Source: Blautia sp.
GTDB taxonomy: Bacteria; Bacillota; Clostridia; Lachnospirales; Lachnospiraceae
Direction of reading: 5' to 3'
Length of the DNA stretch: 16,504 nucleotides
Assembly (NCBI GenBank): GCA_030841965.1
Contig: JAUUSJ010000093.1
Coordinates: 1 to 16,504, forward strand
How positions within the stretch are numbered: the first letter of the stretch is position 1; each line of letters opens with the position of its first letter. Made by a program: the position numbers and the translations under genes. Below the pieces are notes generated by a model. The model was given only the letters and a program-made list of their open reading frames with translations. It made no database searches and was not told the origin of the DNA. This document shows positions 1-7,590 of the stretch, in pieces.

Positions 1-174
1 AAAATCAGCGTATGTCGAAAAACCGTGGGAACGAACGTGTTTGCGGAGGAGATATGTGCCTGCTCTCTTAGCGTCTCTATCCATCTCACCATCGTCCAAG
101 ATATCTATACAGAAAAAAGACAGTTGAAAGAAAAGAGAGAAAAGGATAGAATAGCAATAGATATAGTGCAATAA
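1..174 (+). CDS. C-terminal tail of an unrecognised open frame, cut by the window edge
   Basis: Frame 1 is open from base 1 to a TAA at 172-174, giving 57 residues of a possible C-terminus. The last 20 or so residues are charged (Lys/Arg/Glu-rich). I do not recognise a family. The other two forward frames are also open for part of this stretch: frame 3 stops at 69-71 and frame 2 at about 125. The choice of frame is therefore uncertain, and this may be non-coding. It ends 30 bases before the helicase start and lies in the same reading frame as it, separated by the TAA and a second stop (TAG, 193-195). Confidence 0.3.
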   Translation, partial: KISVCRKTVGTNVFAEEICACSLSVSIHLTIVQDIYTEKRQLKEKREKDRIAIDIVQ

Positions 175-204
175 TTTATGGAAGCGAAACTTTAGGAGAT
201 ACAT

Positions 205-3200
205 ATGAGTGAAGTTATTTACGATAATAAATATAATAAAAACTACCAAACACCAAAAAAAGCAAGTGAAGATGAGATAAATAAGGTTATTTCTCTGTAT
301 AAATATATTCGTGATATCACAGCATTAAGGCAAAAGACGATATTAGATACGAAAGAATATGATTGGTCATGTGCATTTTCTCAAATTCCAAAGGATGAAG
401 AGAATGTCAAAATATTTTACCGAGACCATATGCAAGAAAATGATACGGACTTTGAGAAGGCATTGCTCCTTGTCCATAAACCGGAATTTACTCCCTGTCC
501 AGCTCCGGACGACAGTATTAGGGAATGGCTCTTAGACGGATGGGATGCTTTTGAAAATGGAATTACCTGCTATCAGGCTGTGAGGAGAAATCCAGATACT
601 GGTGAGATAGTAGAAAAAATTGAGGAGATGGAAGAGCCGGAGGAAGTAGAAGGAGAGACTGGTCTTATTACATTGGATGAGCTTTTAAGTCCGAGAGAAA
701 AAGAGGAAAAGCTTTGTTTGGAAGAGGTGGAATCGGAGAAAAAAGAAAATGCCGAGATACTTGAGTTTTTCCTCGAAGATAGTAATCGTATTAATTCCTA
801 TGTCAGTTGGATTCGCGAGCGGGAGGAGTGGGTAAAGAGACAGATTATTATCGATGAGACAAGGAGATTTTTTACAAAATTATATCAGCTTTATATTGAG
901 TTAGAGAGAGACTCAGAGTCTTTGGAGATGATTGTCTCAAATGGATTTTTAAGAGACAGAGAGAAGAAGGAGATAAATCATCCGATTCTCACTCGCCGTG
1001 TGAAATTAGTGTTTTATCCGAAGGAGAATACGATCTGTATCGAAGATGTGGATGTCGAGTCAGAGATTTATACGACAGTATTCCAGGAGATGGATGGGAT
1101 AAACCAGGATGCCGTTTCGTCTTGCATTGATGAATTAAAGGAGAGGGATTATCATCCTCTGGATAGGGAGGATACTTTGGAATTGTTTCAGTCCTTTGCG
1201 CATCAGTTATCATCGGAGAGTCTCTTTTCGAGAGAGGGAGAGAGGAAAGACTGGGAGAAGGAGAATCGTATTTTTTTGTACTGGAATCCGATGTTTATTA
1301 TTAGAAAAAGAGTGGATGGCACGCAAAAAGTGGTGAGTCAAATCATTGAAAACTTGGAGGAAGTCGGTGATATTCCATCTTATTTATCGGATATTGTCAG
1401 CGGTGGAAAGATTGAGCCTTTGGAAAATCGAAAGGAGGAGAGCATTGAGGAGCAGCTTGCCGCAGTCGGCGGAGAAAGTGTGGATATCTTGCTTTCTAAG
1501 GAGGCAAATAAGGAGCAGCTCGAGATTGCGAGAAGGATTGAGCTTCACAATGCCGTCTTGGTGCAGGGACCTCCGGGAACGGGAAAGACGCATACGATTG
1601 CCAATCTAATGGGACATTTTCTTGCGCAGGGGAAGACAATTCTCGTGACGAGTCATACGAAAAAAGCGTTAACTGTCTTAAAAGACAAGATAGTGAGGGG
1701 AATTCAGGGACTTTGCGTCTCTGTCTTGGATGATTCAAATGAAGATATGGAAAAATCAATTGATACAATTACGGAATATATGTCGAAATATACTTCTTTT
1801 GAGCTGGAGGAAGAGAGAGAAGCCTTAGCGGGTGAGAGAAGACAGGTGATAGATGATTTGGCTCATATCAGAAGGAAAATATTTGAAAATATTCAAAATG
1901 AGTATAGAGAGATTGATTTAAATGGGGAGAAAATCTCGGTCTCTGATGCAGCTAAGTTTGTGGCAGAGCATAGAGAGGATTTATCGTATATTCCAGGGGA
2001 TATTAAGGCTTATTGTCCCCTTCCAGTGAGTTTTTTGGAGTTGGAGAAACTTTATGCGAGCAATGAAAGTCTCACGGATTTGACTGAGAGAGAGTTGGAC
2101 TGTGCGTTGCCAAGACCAACTGAGCTTATTTCTCCTTCTGAATTTGAGAAAATCGATACCAAAAAGAAGGAATTAGAGCGTCAGTTGGAAGAATTGGAGT
2201 TGCAAAGAGAGTGGAAGATTATAAGAAAAGGGAAAGGGCAGTTAACTTTTGAGACAGAATTTGCAAGCTTTGATATGGATATTCCAAGTCAGGAAAATTT
2301 AGATGATTTAAATAAACAAATACAAAAGTTTGGTCAGATTGAGGAGTGGATGAAATATGCCGCTGCGGATGGACGAAAAGGAACGGCATATAAGAGACGA
2401 TGGGAGGTATTGATAGGACAGATTCAAAAGACTTGCAGCTTGGCTGAGAAACTCGTCGCAGAGCAGTTTGGCAAGACGATTTGGTTTGAACATGAGGACC
2501 ATAAGGAGGAATATATCCCGATTCTAGAGAGATTGAGAGAAGTTTTTGAGAAAAAAGGAAAGGTAACGGGACTTGACTTATTTTTTAACCGAAATTTCAA
2601 TATTGTCTTGGAAGAGGTGAAAATCAATGGAGATAAAATTCAGTCAGAGAGTGATTGTAATATTATTTTAAATAGCATTGAGATAGCAAAGCAGAGGGAG
2701 CAATGTGCGAGGTATTGGGATGAATTGTTGACGCCCCATCAGGTGCCAGAGTTTTTCTCTCTTGATACATTGGAGCCTGAGAGAATTGCGAGTAAGTGGA
2801 TTCCAGAAATGGAGTATTATATTTCCTGGTATGAGACGGATTACTCTAATTTAGTGCAAAAAATGGAAGCTGCCAATTTACCAGTTTCGATTCTTTTTGG
2901 ATTTACGACTCTAGATTCTGAGCTTGAGGAAATCAATAAGATTTTGACGGCTGTAAAAAACAGTATTCCTTTTGTCAGTAGAGCATGTCAGCTTGGGCTT
3001 TCTCTGCGAAGGGAAGAGTATGAATTTGAGAGGATGAAGGGGGTTTTACAGGAGAAAAGACGAGTTAGCTCAGAAACTTGCAGGGGATTAATAGAGGCAA
3101 TCGAGGAGGAGAATTTATCAAAATATACAAAATACTTTGGTCTGCTTGAGGAGACGTATGAAAAATATCATTTACAAGAGGAGAGAGAGGAAATTCTTTC

Positions 3201-5007
3201 TCGAATTCATTTAGTTGCGCCAAGCTGGGCGAAGGCGGTTAAAGACAGAGAGGGAATTCATGGACGAAGTATTGTTCCAGATAATATCGAGGATGCATGG
3301 AGGTGGAAACAGTATACAAAAATTCTTGCAGAGATTGTAAAAACTCCGTTTGGAAAGCTTCAAGAGGAGAGTGTGCAGCTGAGCAAAAGATACCGCGATG
3401 TGACGGCAAAATATGCGGAGATTTGCGCATGGCATTCTCTGCTTAAGAAAACGGAATGTGATATTGATATGAAGCAGGCTTTGCAGGGGTGGAAACAGAC
3501 GGTAAAGAAAATCGGAAAGGGCACGGGAAAAAATGCGCCGAGGCTTAGAGCTGAGGCGAGAAAGCTGATGGCGAAATGTCAGGAGGCTGTGCCGGGATGG
3601 ATTATGCCGATGAATCGAGCACTTGAGAGTTTAGACCCGAGAGTGAATCGGTTTGATATTATTATTGTAGATGAGGCGAGTCAGTCTGACGTCTCTGCCC
3701 TAGCCATCGCCTATATGGCAAGAAAATTAATTATTGTCGGAGATGATAAGCAGGTGAGTCCGATGGGGGTTGGTGTGGAGCTTGATAAGATGAATCATCT
3801 AGAGCAGATGTATTTGGCTGACAAAATACCAAACTCACATTTATATAATATAAAAACTTCTCTTTATGATATCGCAGCGACGACATTTCCGTCTTTAATG
3901 CTCCGAGAGCATTTTCGCTGTGTGCCAGAGATTATCGGATTTAGCAATAGATTATCCTATGATTATAAAATTAAGCCGCTTAAAGATGCGAGCAGTTCTA
4001 GTCTGCTTCCAGCAGTGATAAATTACCGCGTGGAGGATGGACAGAGAAATGGTCGGGGAAAAGAAAATGAGCGGGAAGCAGAGCATATCGTGGCGATTTT
4101 GATGGCTTGTATGGAGCAAAAAGAGTACGAGGGAAAAACATTTGGTGTTATCTCTCTTCTTGGAGATTTGCAGGCGAGAAAAATCTTATCTCTTATTTTT
4201 AAATATATTGATGCAAAGGAAATCGAAAAAAGAAAGATTCTCTGTGGAAATGCATCTCATTTTCAGGGAGATGAGAGAGATGTTATTTTCTTAAGTATGG
4301 TAGATAGCAGATTGGACGATGGTCCTTTGACGTTACAAGGCTACGGCGTGGAGGATTCGACTCGAAAGCGTTATAATGTTGCCACGAGCCGGGCAAGAGA
4401 ACAGCTTTGGGTTGTAAATTCACTGGATGCGGCAAATGATTTAAAAGAGGGAGATATTAGAAAAACATTGCTCGATTATGCGACGAATCCAGAGGCTTTT
4501 GAGCAGACGATAGAGGAGATAGAAAAGAAGGCGGAATCTCCTTTTGAGGAGGCAGTGGCGAAGGGGCTGGTGGCCAGAGGATATCATATTAGGCAGCAGT
4601 GGAAAGTTGGAGCGTATCGACTCGATATTGTGGCGATTTATAAGGAAAATAAAATTGCAATTGAATGTGACGGCGACAGATATCATAGCAGCGAGGCTCA
4701 GATTCGCTCCGATATGGAGAGACAGACGATATTAGAGCGAATTGGATGGCAGTTTATTCGTATCAGAGGAAGTGAATTTTTTAGTGATACAGAGCAGACG
4801 ATGAATCATGTCTGCGAACAATTAGAAAAATATGGAATTTACCCTGAGAGTGTGAAAAAGAGCGGAGAAATTCTGAGTGAGAGTCGAGAGACAGAATTAC
4901 TAAGACGTGTGAAAAATAGAGCGATGGAAATTTTAGATAGTTTTAAAGAGGAGCAGAAAGTTGATTTTCATACACTTCGATTTGCGTTGGAAGAAAAACA
5001 ATTTTAA
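205..5007 (+). CDS. Giant SF1 helicase (Upf1/DNA2-like) with C-terminal Vsr/DUF559-like nuclease domain
   Basis: A 1600-residue predicted ATP-dependent nucleic-acid helicase fused to a nuclease. Walker A GPPGTGKT is at residues 455-462, Walker B DEASQ at 1156-1160 (the Upf1/DNA2 form), motif III VGDDKQ at 1178-1183, LREHFRC at 1233-1239, FQGDERD at 1353-1359 and motif VI ATSRAR at 1393-1398. Between Walker A and B lie about 690 residues of charged, probably coiled-coil insertion. Residues 1445-1560 look like a PD-(D/E)xK fold of the Vsr/DUF559/MTES_1575 type: E1448, D1474, E1487 and D1489 within ECDG, and H1494. The N-terminal 130 residues, with a TPCPAPDD motif, resemble those of other large bacterial helicases of this class. 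The start at 205 is set by AGGAGA at 194-199. Such helicase-nucleases are often found in defence islands (known of the family); phage defence here is inference. RNA or DNA as substrate is undecided. Confidence 0.85.
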   Translation: MSEVIYDNKYNKNYQTPKKASEDEINKVISLYKYIRDITALRQKTILDTKEYDWSCAFSQIPKDEENVKIFYRDHMQENDTDFEKALLLVHKPEFTPCPAPDDSIREWLLDGWDAFENGITCYQAVRRNPDTGEIVEKIEEMEEPEEVEGETGLITLDELLSPREKEEKLCLEEVESEKKENAEILEFFLEDSNRINSYVSWIREREEWVKRQIIIDETRRFFTKLYQLYIELERDSESLEMIVSNGFLRDREKKEINHPILTRRVKLVFYPKENTICIEDVDVESEIYTTVFQEMDGINQDAVSSCIDELKERDYHPLDREDTLELFQSFAHQLSSESLFSREGERKDWEKENRIFLYWNPMFIIRKRVDGTQKVVSQIIENLEEVGDIPSYLSDIVSGGKIEPLENRKEESIEEQLAAVGGESVDILLSKEANKEQLEIARRIELHNAVLVQGPPGTGKTHTIANLMGHFLAQGKTILVTSHTKKALTVLKDKIVRGIQGLCVSVLDDSNEDMEKSIDTITEYMSKYTSFELEEEREALAGERRQVIDDLAHIRRKIFENIQNEYREIDLNGEKISVSDAAKFVAEHREDLSYIPGDIKAYCPLPVSFLELEKLYASNESLTDLTERELDCALPRPTELISPSEFEKIDTKKKELERQLEELELQREWKIIRKGKGQLTFETEFASFDMDIPSQENLDDLNKQIQKFGQIEEWMKYAAADGRKGTAYKRRWEVLIGQIQKTCSLAEKLVAEQFGKTIWFEHEDHKEEYIPILERLREVFEKKGKVTGLDLFFNRNFNIVLEEVKINGDKIQSESDCNIILNSIEIAKQREQCARYWDELLTPHQVPEFFSLDTLEPERIASKWIPEMEYYISWYETDYSNLVQKMEAANLPVSILFGFTTLDSELEEINKILTAVKNSIPFVSRACQLGLSLRREEYEFERMKGVLQEKRRVSSETCRGLIEAIEEENLSKYTKYFGLLEETYEKYHLQEEREEILSRIHLVAPSWAKAVKDREGIHGRSIVPDNIEDAWRWKQYTKILAEIVKTPFGKLQEESVQLSKRYRDVTAKYAEICAWHSLLKKTECDIDMKQALQGWKQTVKKIGKGTGKNAPRLRAEARKLMAKCQEAVPGWIMPMNRALESLDPRVNRFDIIIVDEASQSDVSALAIAYMARKLIIVGDDKQVSPMGVGVELDKMNHLEQMYLADKIPNSHLYNIKTSLYDIAATTFPSLMLREHFRCVPEIIGFSNRLSYDYKIKPLKDASSSSLLPAVINYRVEDGQRNGRGKENEREAEHIVAILMACMEQKEYEGKTFGVISLLGDLQARKILSLIFKYIDAKEIEKRKILCGNASHFQGDERDVIFLSMVDSRLDDGPLTLQGYGVEDSTRKRYNVATSRAREQLWVVNSLDAANDLKEGDIRKTLLDYATNPEAFEQTIEEIEKKAESPFEEAVAKGLVARGYHIRQQWKVGAYRLDIVAIYKENKIAIECDGDRYHSSEAQIRSDMERQTILERIGWQFIRIRGSEFFSDTEQTMNHVCEQLEKYGIYPESVKKSGEILSESRETELLRRVKNRAMEILDSFKEEQKVDFHTLRFALEEKQF

Positions 5008-5022
5008 AGAGGAGGAGAAGGA

Positions 5023-6045
5023 ATGCTCTATGACGAGATAAAGAAAAATTTTGAGATTCCAAATGCCTTTGAGAATTGGAGGGAATATAGAGAGAGTTTA
5101 ACAAAATATATGATCCAAAGAGTAAAAGAGCAAGAAAAGATAGAAAGTAGAGAAGAAAAATTAAGACAGGAAGATGAGGATAAGGGGCAAGAACAGGGGA
5201 AAATAAGACGAGGAGAGAAGGATAAAGGGCGAGAAAGGGGAAAAATAAGACAAGAGAAGAGCCCGACATTGATGATTTTGGGAGCTGGATCCTGCAATGA
5301 TTTGGATTTATCTCTTTTGGTAAAGCATTTTTCTAGTATTGTTTTGATGGACTATGATGAAAACTCGATGAGACAGGCTATGCAAAGATACGCTCTCTCA
5401 GATTTCGAGAGGGAGAAGATTATAATCCGAGGAGAAAGCTTAAATGGGATTGGGGAGGAGGAGTATATTTCTTTTTGCGAAGAATTAAGGGATTTTATTA
5501 GGCAAAGAGGAAGAGAGATAACCAAGGAGGAATTTGAGAGATACACTCTTAACCTCTTTGAGCATTTTTTAAGAGAGAGTGAGAGGTCAGGCAAATATTT
5601 GGGATGTTTTGGTGAAGAAAGATATGATTATATTTGTTGTTTTGGCTTGCATAGTCAATTACAGGCAATGTTTTCCTATATTTACAGAGCCTTTGAGAAA
5701 AATTTAAGACAAATAATTGGTCATATCTCGTCGCCAAATTTCACGGCGAGATTAGTGGAGGAGGATGAGAGATTTATTCCTGAGTTTCACGATATATTAT
5801 TTCAGTATGCGAAAAAGAAAGTCTTTATAGGATGTGAGTATGAAAGATGCCAAGAAATCGAGATACCAGCGATGAAGAGGCGAGAGATAGGAGTGGAAGA
5901 GATAGAGCCGATAGAGGGAGCTTATCAGGGAATACGAGATATAAGAGGACGTAAGTTGAATAAAATCGAGTATACTATTACATGGCCGTTTGCACCGCAG
6001 TATGGTATCTGCTATAATATGCTCGTAGAAGAAATCACAGTATAA
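5023..6045 (+). CDS. SAM-methyltransferase-like (Rossmann) protein paired with the helicase
   Basis: A 340-residue protein starting 15 bases after the helicase stop behind GAGGAGGAG, so almost certainly co-transcribed with it. Residues 83-96 contain the motif-I-like LMILGAGSCNDLDL, and residues 106-112 the acidic strand-2 end IVLMDYD. A strand-4-like YDYICCFG follows at about 201-208. This is the arrangement of a class I SAM-dependent methyltransferase. No DPPY/NPPF amino-methyltransferase motif and no PC motif for C5 methylation are visible, so a DNA methyltransferase is not supported; substrate and activity are unknown. Residues 39-80, just before the Rossmann core, are a hydrophilic linker of three degenerate 14-residue repeats. 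The long Arg/Glu-rich stretch at about 155-190 looks helical. It could also be a catalytically dead, ligand-binding Rossmann protein. Confidence 0.6.
   Translation: MLYDEIKKNFEIPNAFENWREYRESLTKYMIQRVKEQEKIESREEKLRQEDEDKGQEQGKIRRGEKDKGRERGKIRQEKSPTLMILGAGSCNDLDLSLLVKHFSSIVLMDYDENSMRQAMQRYALSDFEREKIIIRGESLNGIGEEEYISFCEELRDFIRQRGREITKEEFERYTLNLFEHFLRESERSGKYLGCFGEERYDYICCFGLHSQLQAMFSYIYRAFEKNLRQIIGHISSPNFTARLVEEDERFIPEFHDILFQYAKKKVFIGCEYERCQEIEIPAMKRREIGVEEIEPIEGAYQGIRDIRGRKLNKIEYTITWPFAPQYGICYNMLVEEITV
5137..5262 (+). repeat. Three-copy 42-bp in-frame tandem repeat in the methyltransferase-like gene
   Basis: Units lie at 5137-5178 (degenerate), 5179-5220 and 5221-5262. The last two share most bases, including the core GGGGAAAATAAGAC or GGGGAAAAATAAGAC. 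They encode 14-residue charged blocks with a repeated K(I/L)R at the same place in each, of which the second begins DKGQEQGKIRR. The repeat keeps frame and lengthens the linker between the N-terminal helix and the Rossmann core, so copy number may vary between strains. Confidence 0.7.
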
Positions 6046-6090
6046 TAGTAATAGTTTGGTTATATGAGGAAGGAATTGGTTTTGACAGAA

Positions 6091-6120
6091 TTGACAAATC
6101 AGAGCATTTGTCATTATGAG
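6091..6120 (+). promoter_or_regulatory. Candidate promoter with overlapping palindromic operator before the histidine phosphatase
   Basis: TTGACA at 6091-6096 matches the sigma-A -35 consensus fully. TATGAG at 6115-6120 is a weaker -10 after an 18-bp spacer. A perfect inverted repeat, TGACAAAT (6092-6099) and ATTTGTCA (6106-6113) around CAGAGC, covers most of the -35 and the spacer. This is how a repressor site, for example of the MarR type, is usually placed. A second TTGACA occurs at 6082-6087. The operator role is inference; the palindrome is visible. Confidence 0.45.
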
Positions 6121-6198
6121 AGGAGAAAATTCTTGGAAATCAGGGAATGAGATTTTTTGGTTAAAATTTTAAAAGAGCAAAGAGAAAGGAGAGAAGAA

Positions 6199-6909
6199 AT
6201 GGCAAAAATAAAAGTTTATTTTGTGAGACATGGATTAACAAATCGAAATATAAGAGGGGTTTTTTGTGGTAGGACGAATGCCCTAGTGTCGGAGGAGGGA
6301 AGAGCAGAACTTCACAAATTAAGAGAAAATTATGATTATCCAGAGGTGGAAAGGGTTTTTTGTAGCCCAGCGATTCGCTGTAGAGAAACTGCGTCTATTT
6401 TATATCCGAATCATGAGCCAGAAATCTTGGAGGGATTTTGGGAGCAAAATTTTGGAGAAATTGAGGATAAGAGTCTCTCAGATTGGAATGATATAGAAAA
6501 TATGGAAAAATGGCTAAATCAAGATTTAAGCTGTATGTTTCCAGGGGGAGAGAGCATTTTGGAGGCAAAACTTCGCTCGATTGCTGCGATGACACATTTA
6601 ATTCAGCGCTGTATCGAGGATGATTTGAGGGAAGTAGCGCTTGTGGCTCACGGTCAGATTATGGGAGTATTATTAAAAGCTTGTCTTGTGACAGATGAGC
6701 CTGAGGAGGCTTTTTTGCTCTGCCCAAATGGAATGGGATATATAGGAGAGGTGGATACAGAGGAATGGTTTAAGGAACAAAAAATTATATTCGCTGGATT
6801 TTTGCCGGAGGGAGCGGATAGACCAAAGGCGGAGGATACCCCTTATTTTAAGAGGAGAGTGAGAGTCAAAGAGGAGCTAAGAAAAAGAAGAGAGTCTATG
6901 ACAATCTAA
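6199..6909 (+). CDS. Histidine phosphatase (phosphoglycerate-mutase superfamily)
   Basis: A 236-residue protein. The phospho-acceptor motif RHG is at residues 10-12, the acid/base glutamate E82 lies in the FWEQNFGE context, and the second catalytic histidine is H151 in VAHGQ. The order and spacing fit the branch that includes alpha-ribazole phosphatase (CobC-like) and PhoE-like enzymes. The substrate cannot be named from sequence, and no cobalamin genes are nearby. The frame is open further upstream (TTG at 6157), but AAGGAGA at 6187-6192 points to the ATG at 6199, which also places RHG at the normal distance from the N-terminus. It is 153 bases downstream of the methyltransferase-like gene and has its own probable promoter, so membership in that unit is uncertain. 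The C-terminal 40 residues are basic. Confidence 0.85.
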   Translation: MAKIKVYFVRHGLTNRNIRGVFCGRTNALVSEEGRAELHKLRENYDYPEVERVFCSPAIRCRETASILYPNHEPEILEGFWEQNFGEIEDKSLSDWNDIENMEKWLNQDLSCMFPGGESILEAKLRSIAAMTHLIQRCIEDDLREVALVAHGQIMGVLLKACLVTDEPEEAFLLCPNGMGYIGEVDTEEWFKEQKIIFAGFLPEGADRPKAEDTPYFKRRVRVKEELRKRRESMTI

Positions 6910-6994
6910 AATTTTTGCAATAGTTTGGTCATGCGCGAAGTGACAAAAATCTGAGTTCCAACTTGTTTGAAAAGGAAGATTTTTTGTAAAACTA

Positions 6995-7023
6995 TTGTAA
7001 TTGCATTTGCATAATGGTAAGAT
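6995..7023 (+). promoter_or_regulatory. Candidate sigma-A promoter for ridA
   Basis: TTGTAA at 6995-7000 and TAAGAT at 7018-7023 are separated by exactly 17 bp, each matching consensus at 4 of 6 positions. The predicted start would be near 7030, leaving a leader of about 45 bases before the ATG at 7074. The right arm of a 9-bp inverted repeat (6989-6997) overlaps the -35. Confidence 0.45.
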
Positions 7024-7073
7024 GTATTTTTAAGAAAAAGCTATATTTTGTTGAAAGGAAAGGAGATTTTACG

Positions 7074-7448
7074 ATGAAATTAGTAGAGACAAAGAAAGCG
7101 CCGGCGGCAGTTGGACCTTATTCCCAGGCATATATTTATAATGGAATTCTTTTTACATCGGGACAGATTGCGATTAATCCTGAGGCGGGAGATGTCATCG
7201 TGGATACGATTGAAGAACAGACACATCAGGTTTGCAAAAACTTGGGAGAACTCTTAAAGGAGGCTGGAACGAGTTTTGATAAAGTAATTAAGACAACCTG
7301 TTTTTTAAGTGATATTGCAGATTTTGCAGCGTTTAATGATGTCTATGCACAGTATTTTACATCTAAGCCAGCTAGAAGCTGTGTGGCAGTGAAAGATTTG
7401 CCAAAAGGAGTAAAATGCGAAATTGAATTGATTGCAGAAGCCAAGTAG
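7074..7448 (+). CDS. ridA: RidA family reactive enamine/imine deaminase
   Basis: A 124-residue protein that matches the RidA/YjgF/UK114 family end to end. In the family it hydrolyses 2-aminoacrylate and related enamine/imine intermediates released by PLP enzymes such as threonine dehydratase, protecting PLP enzymes in the cytosol as a trimer. Visible family features are GPYSQA at residues 14-19, S29-G30-Q31, the substrate-carboxylate arginine R101 in PARSCV, and E116 in the CEIELIA end motif. The start at 7074 follows AAGGAGA at 7060-7066; the open frame before it (from 7014) is leader. It forms a single-gene unit between its own promoter and the strong terminator at 7462. Confidence 0.95.
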   Translation: MKLVETKKAPAAVGPYSQAYIYNGILFTSGQIAINPEAGDVIVDTIEEQTHQVCKNLGELLKEAGTSFDKVIKTTCFLSDIADFAAFNDVYAQYFTSKPARSCVAVKDLPKGVKCEIELIAEAK

Positions 7449-7461
7449 AGCCAAGTGGATA

Positions 7462-7509
7462 ATATGGAGATGTCGAAGATTTTATTTTTCGGCATCTCCA
7501 TATTTTTTT
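7462..7509 (+). terminator. Strong intrinsic terminator of ridA
   Basis: The arms ATATGGAGATGTCGAA (7462-7477) and TTCGGCATCTCCATAT (7488-7503) form a 16-bp stem with one T-G wobble and a 10-base loop, followed by six more T residues. It lies 13 bases after the ridA stop and isolates ridA from spoIIID. Confidence 0.9.
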
Positions 7510-7534
7510 GTGATTTTCGTTCATTTTTTTCGGT

Positions 7535-7564
7535 GGAATAATCTGACAAGCGATTTCATACATT
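7535..7564 (+). promoter_or_regulatory. Sigma-E (sporulation, mother-cell) type promoter of spoIIID
   Basis: The -10 CATACATT at 7557-7564 matches the sigma-E consensus CATACAnT completely. The -35 GGAATAAT at 7535-7542 matches the Bacillus GKMATATT consensus at 7 of 8 positions, and the spacer is 14 bp, within the known 13-15. The predicted start near 7571 lies just upstream of the ribosome binding site at 7578. In B. subtilis spoIIID is transcribed by sigma-E, so the site fits its gene. Confidence 0.8.
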
Positions 7565-7590
7565 GTAAAAAATGCTCGGGAGAGTTATTT

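Noticed and set aside
1..174. Assigning the left-edge frame to an integrase C-terminus
   Set aside because: The tail has a vague IYTEKRQ resemblance but no R-H-R-Y catalytic context in the visible part, so it is left unassigned.
205..6045. Classical restriction-modification system
   Set aside because: The second gene has a SAM-binding-like motif but no DPPY/NPPF or PC catalytic motif and no target-recognition domain, and the first protein is a helicase rather than an R subunit of type I/III form.
7432..7590. Upstream extension of spoIIID
   Set aside because: It overlaps the end of ridA, the terminator and the sigma-E promoter; the GTG at 7591 has the ribosome site and the family N-terminus.
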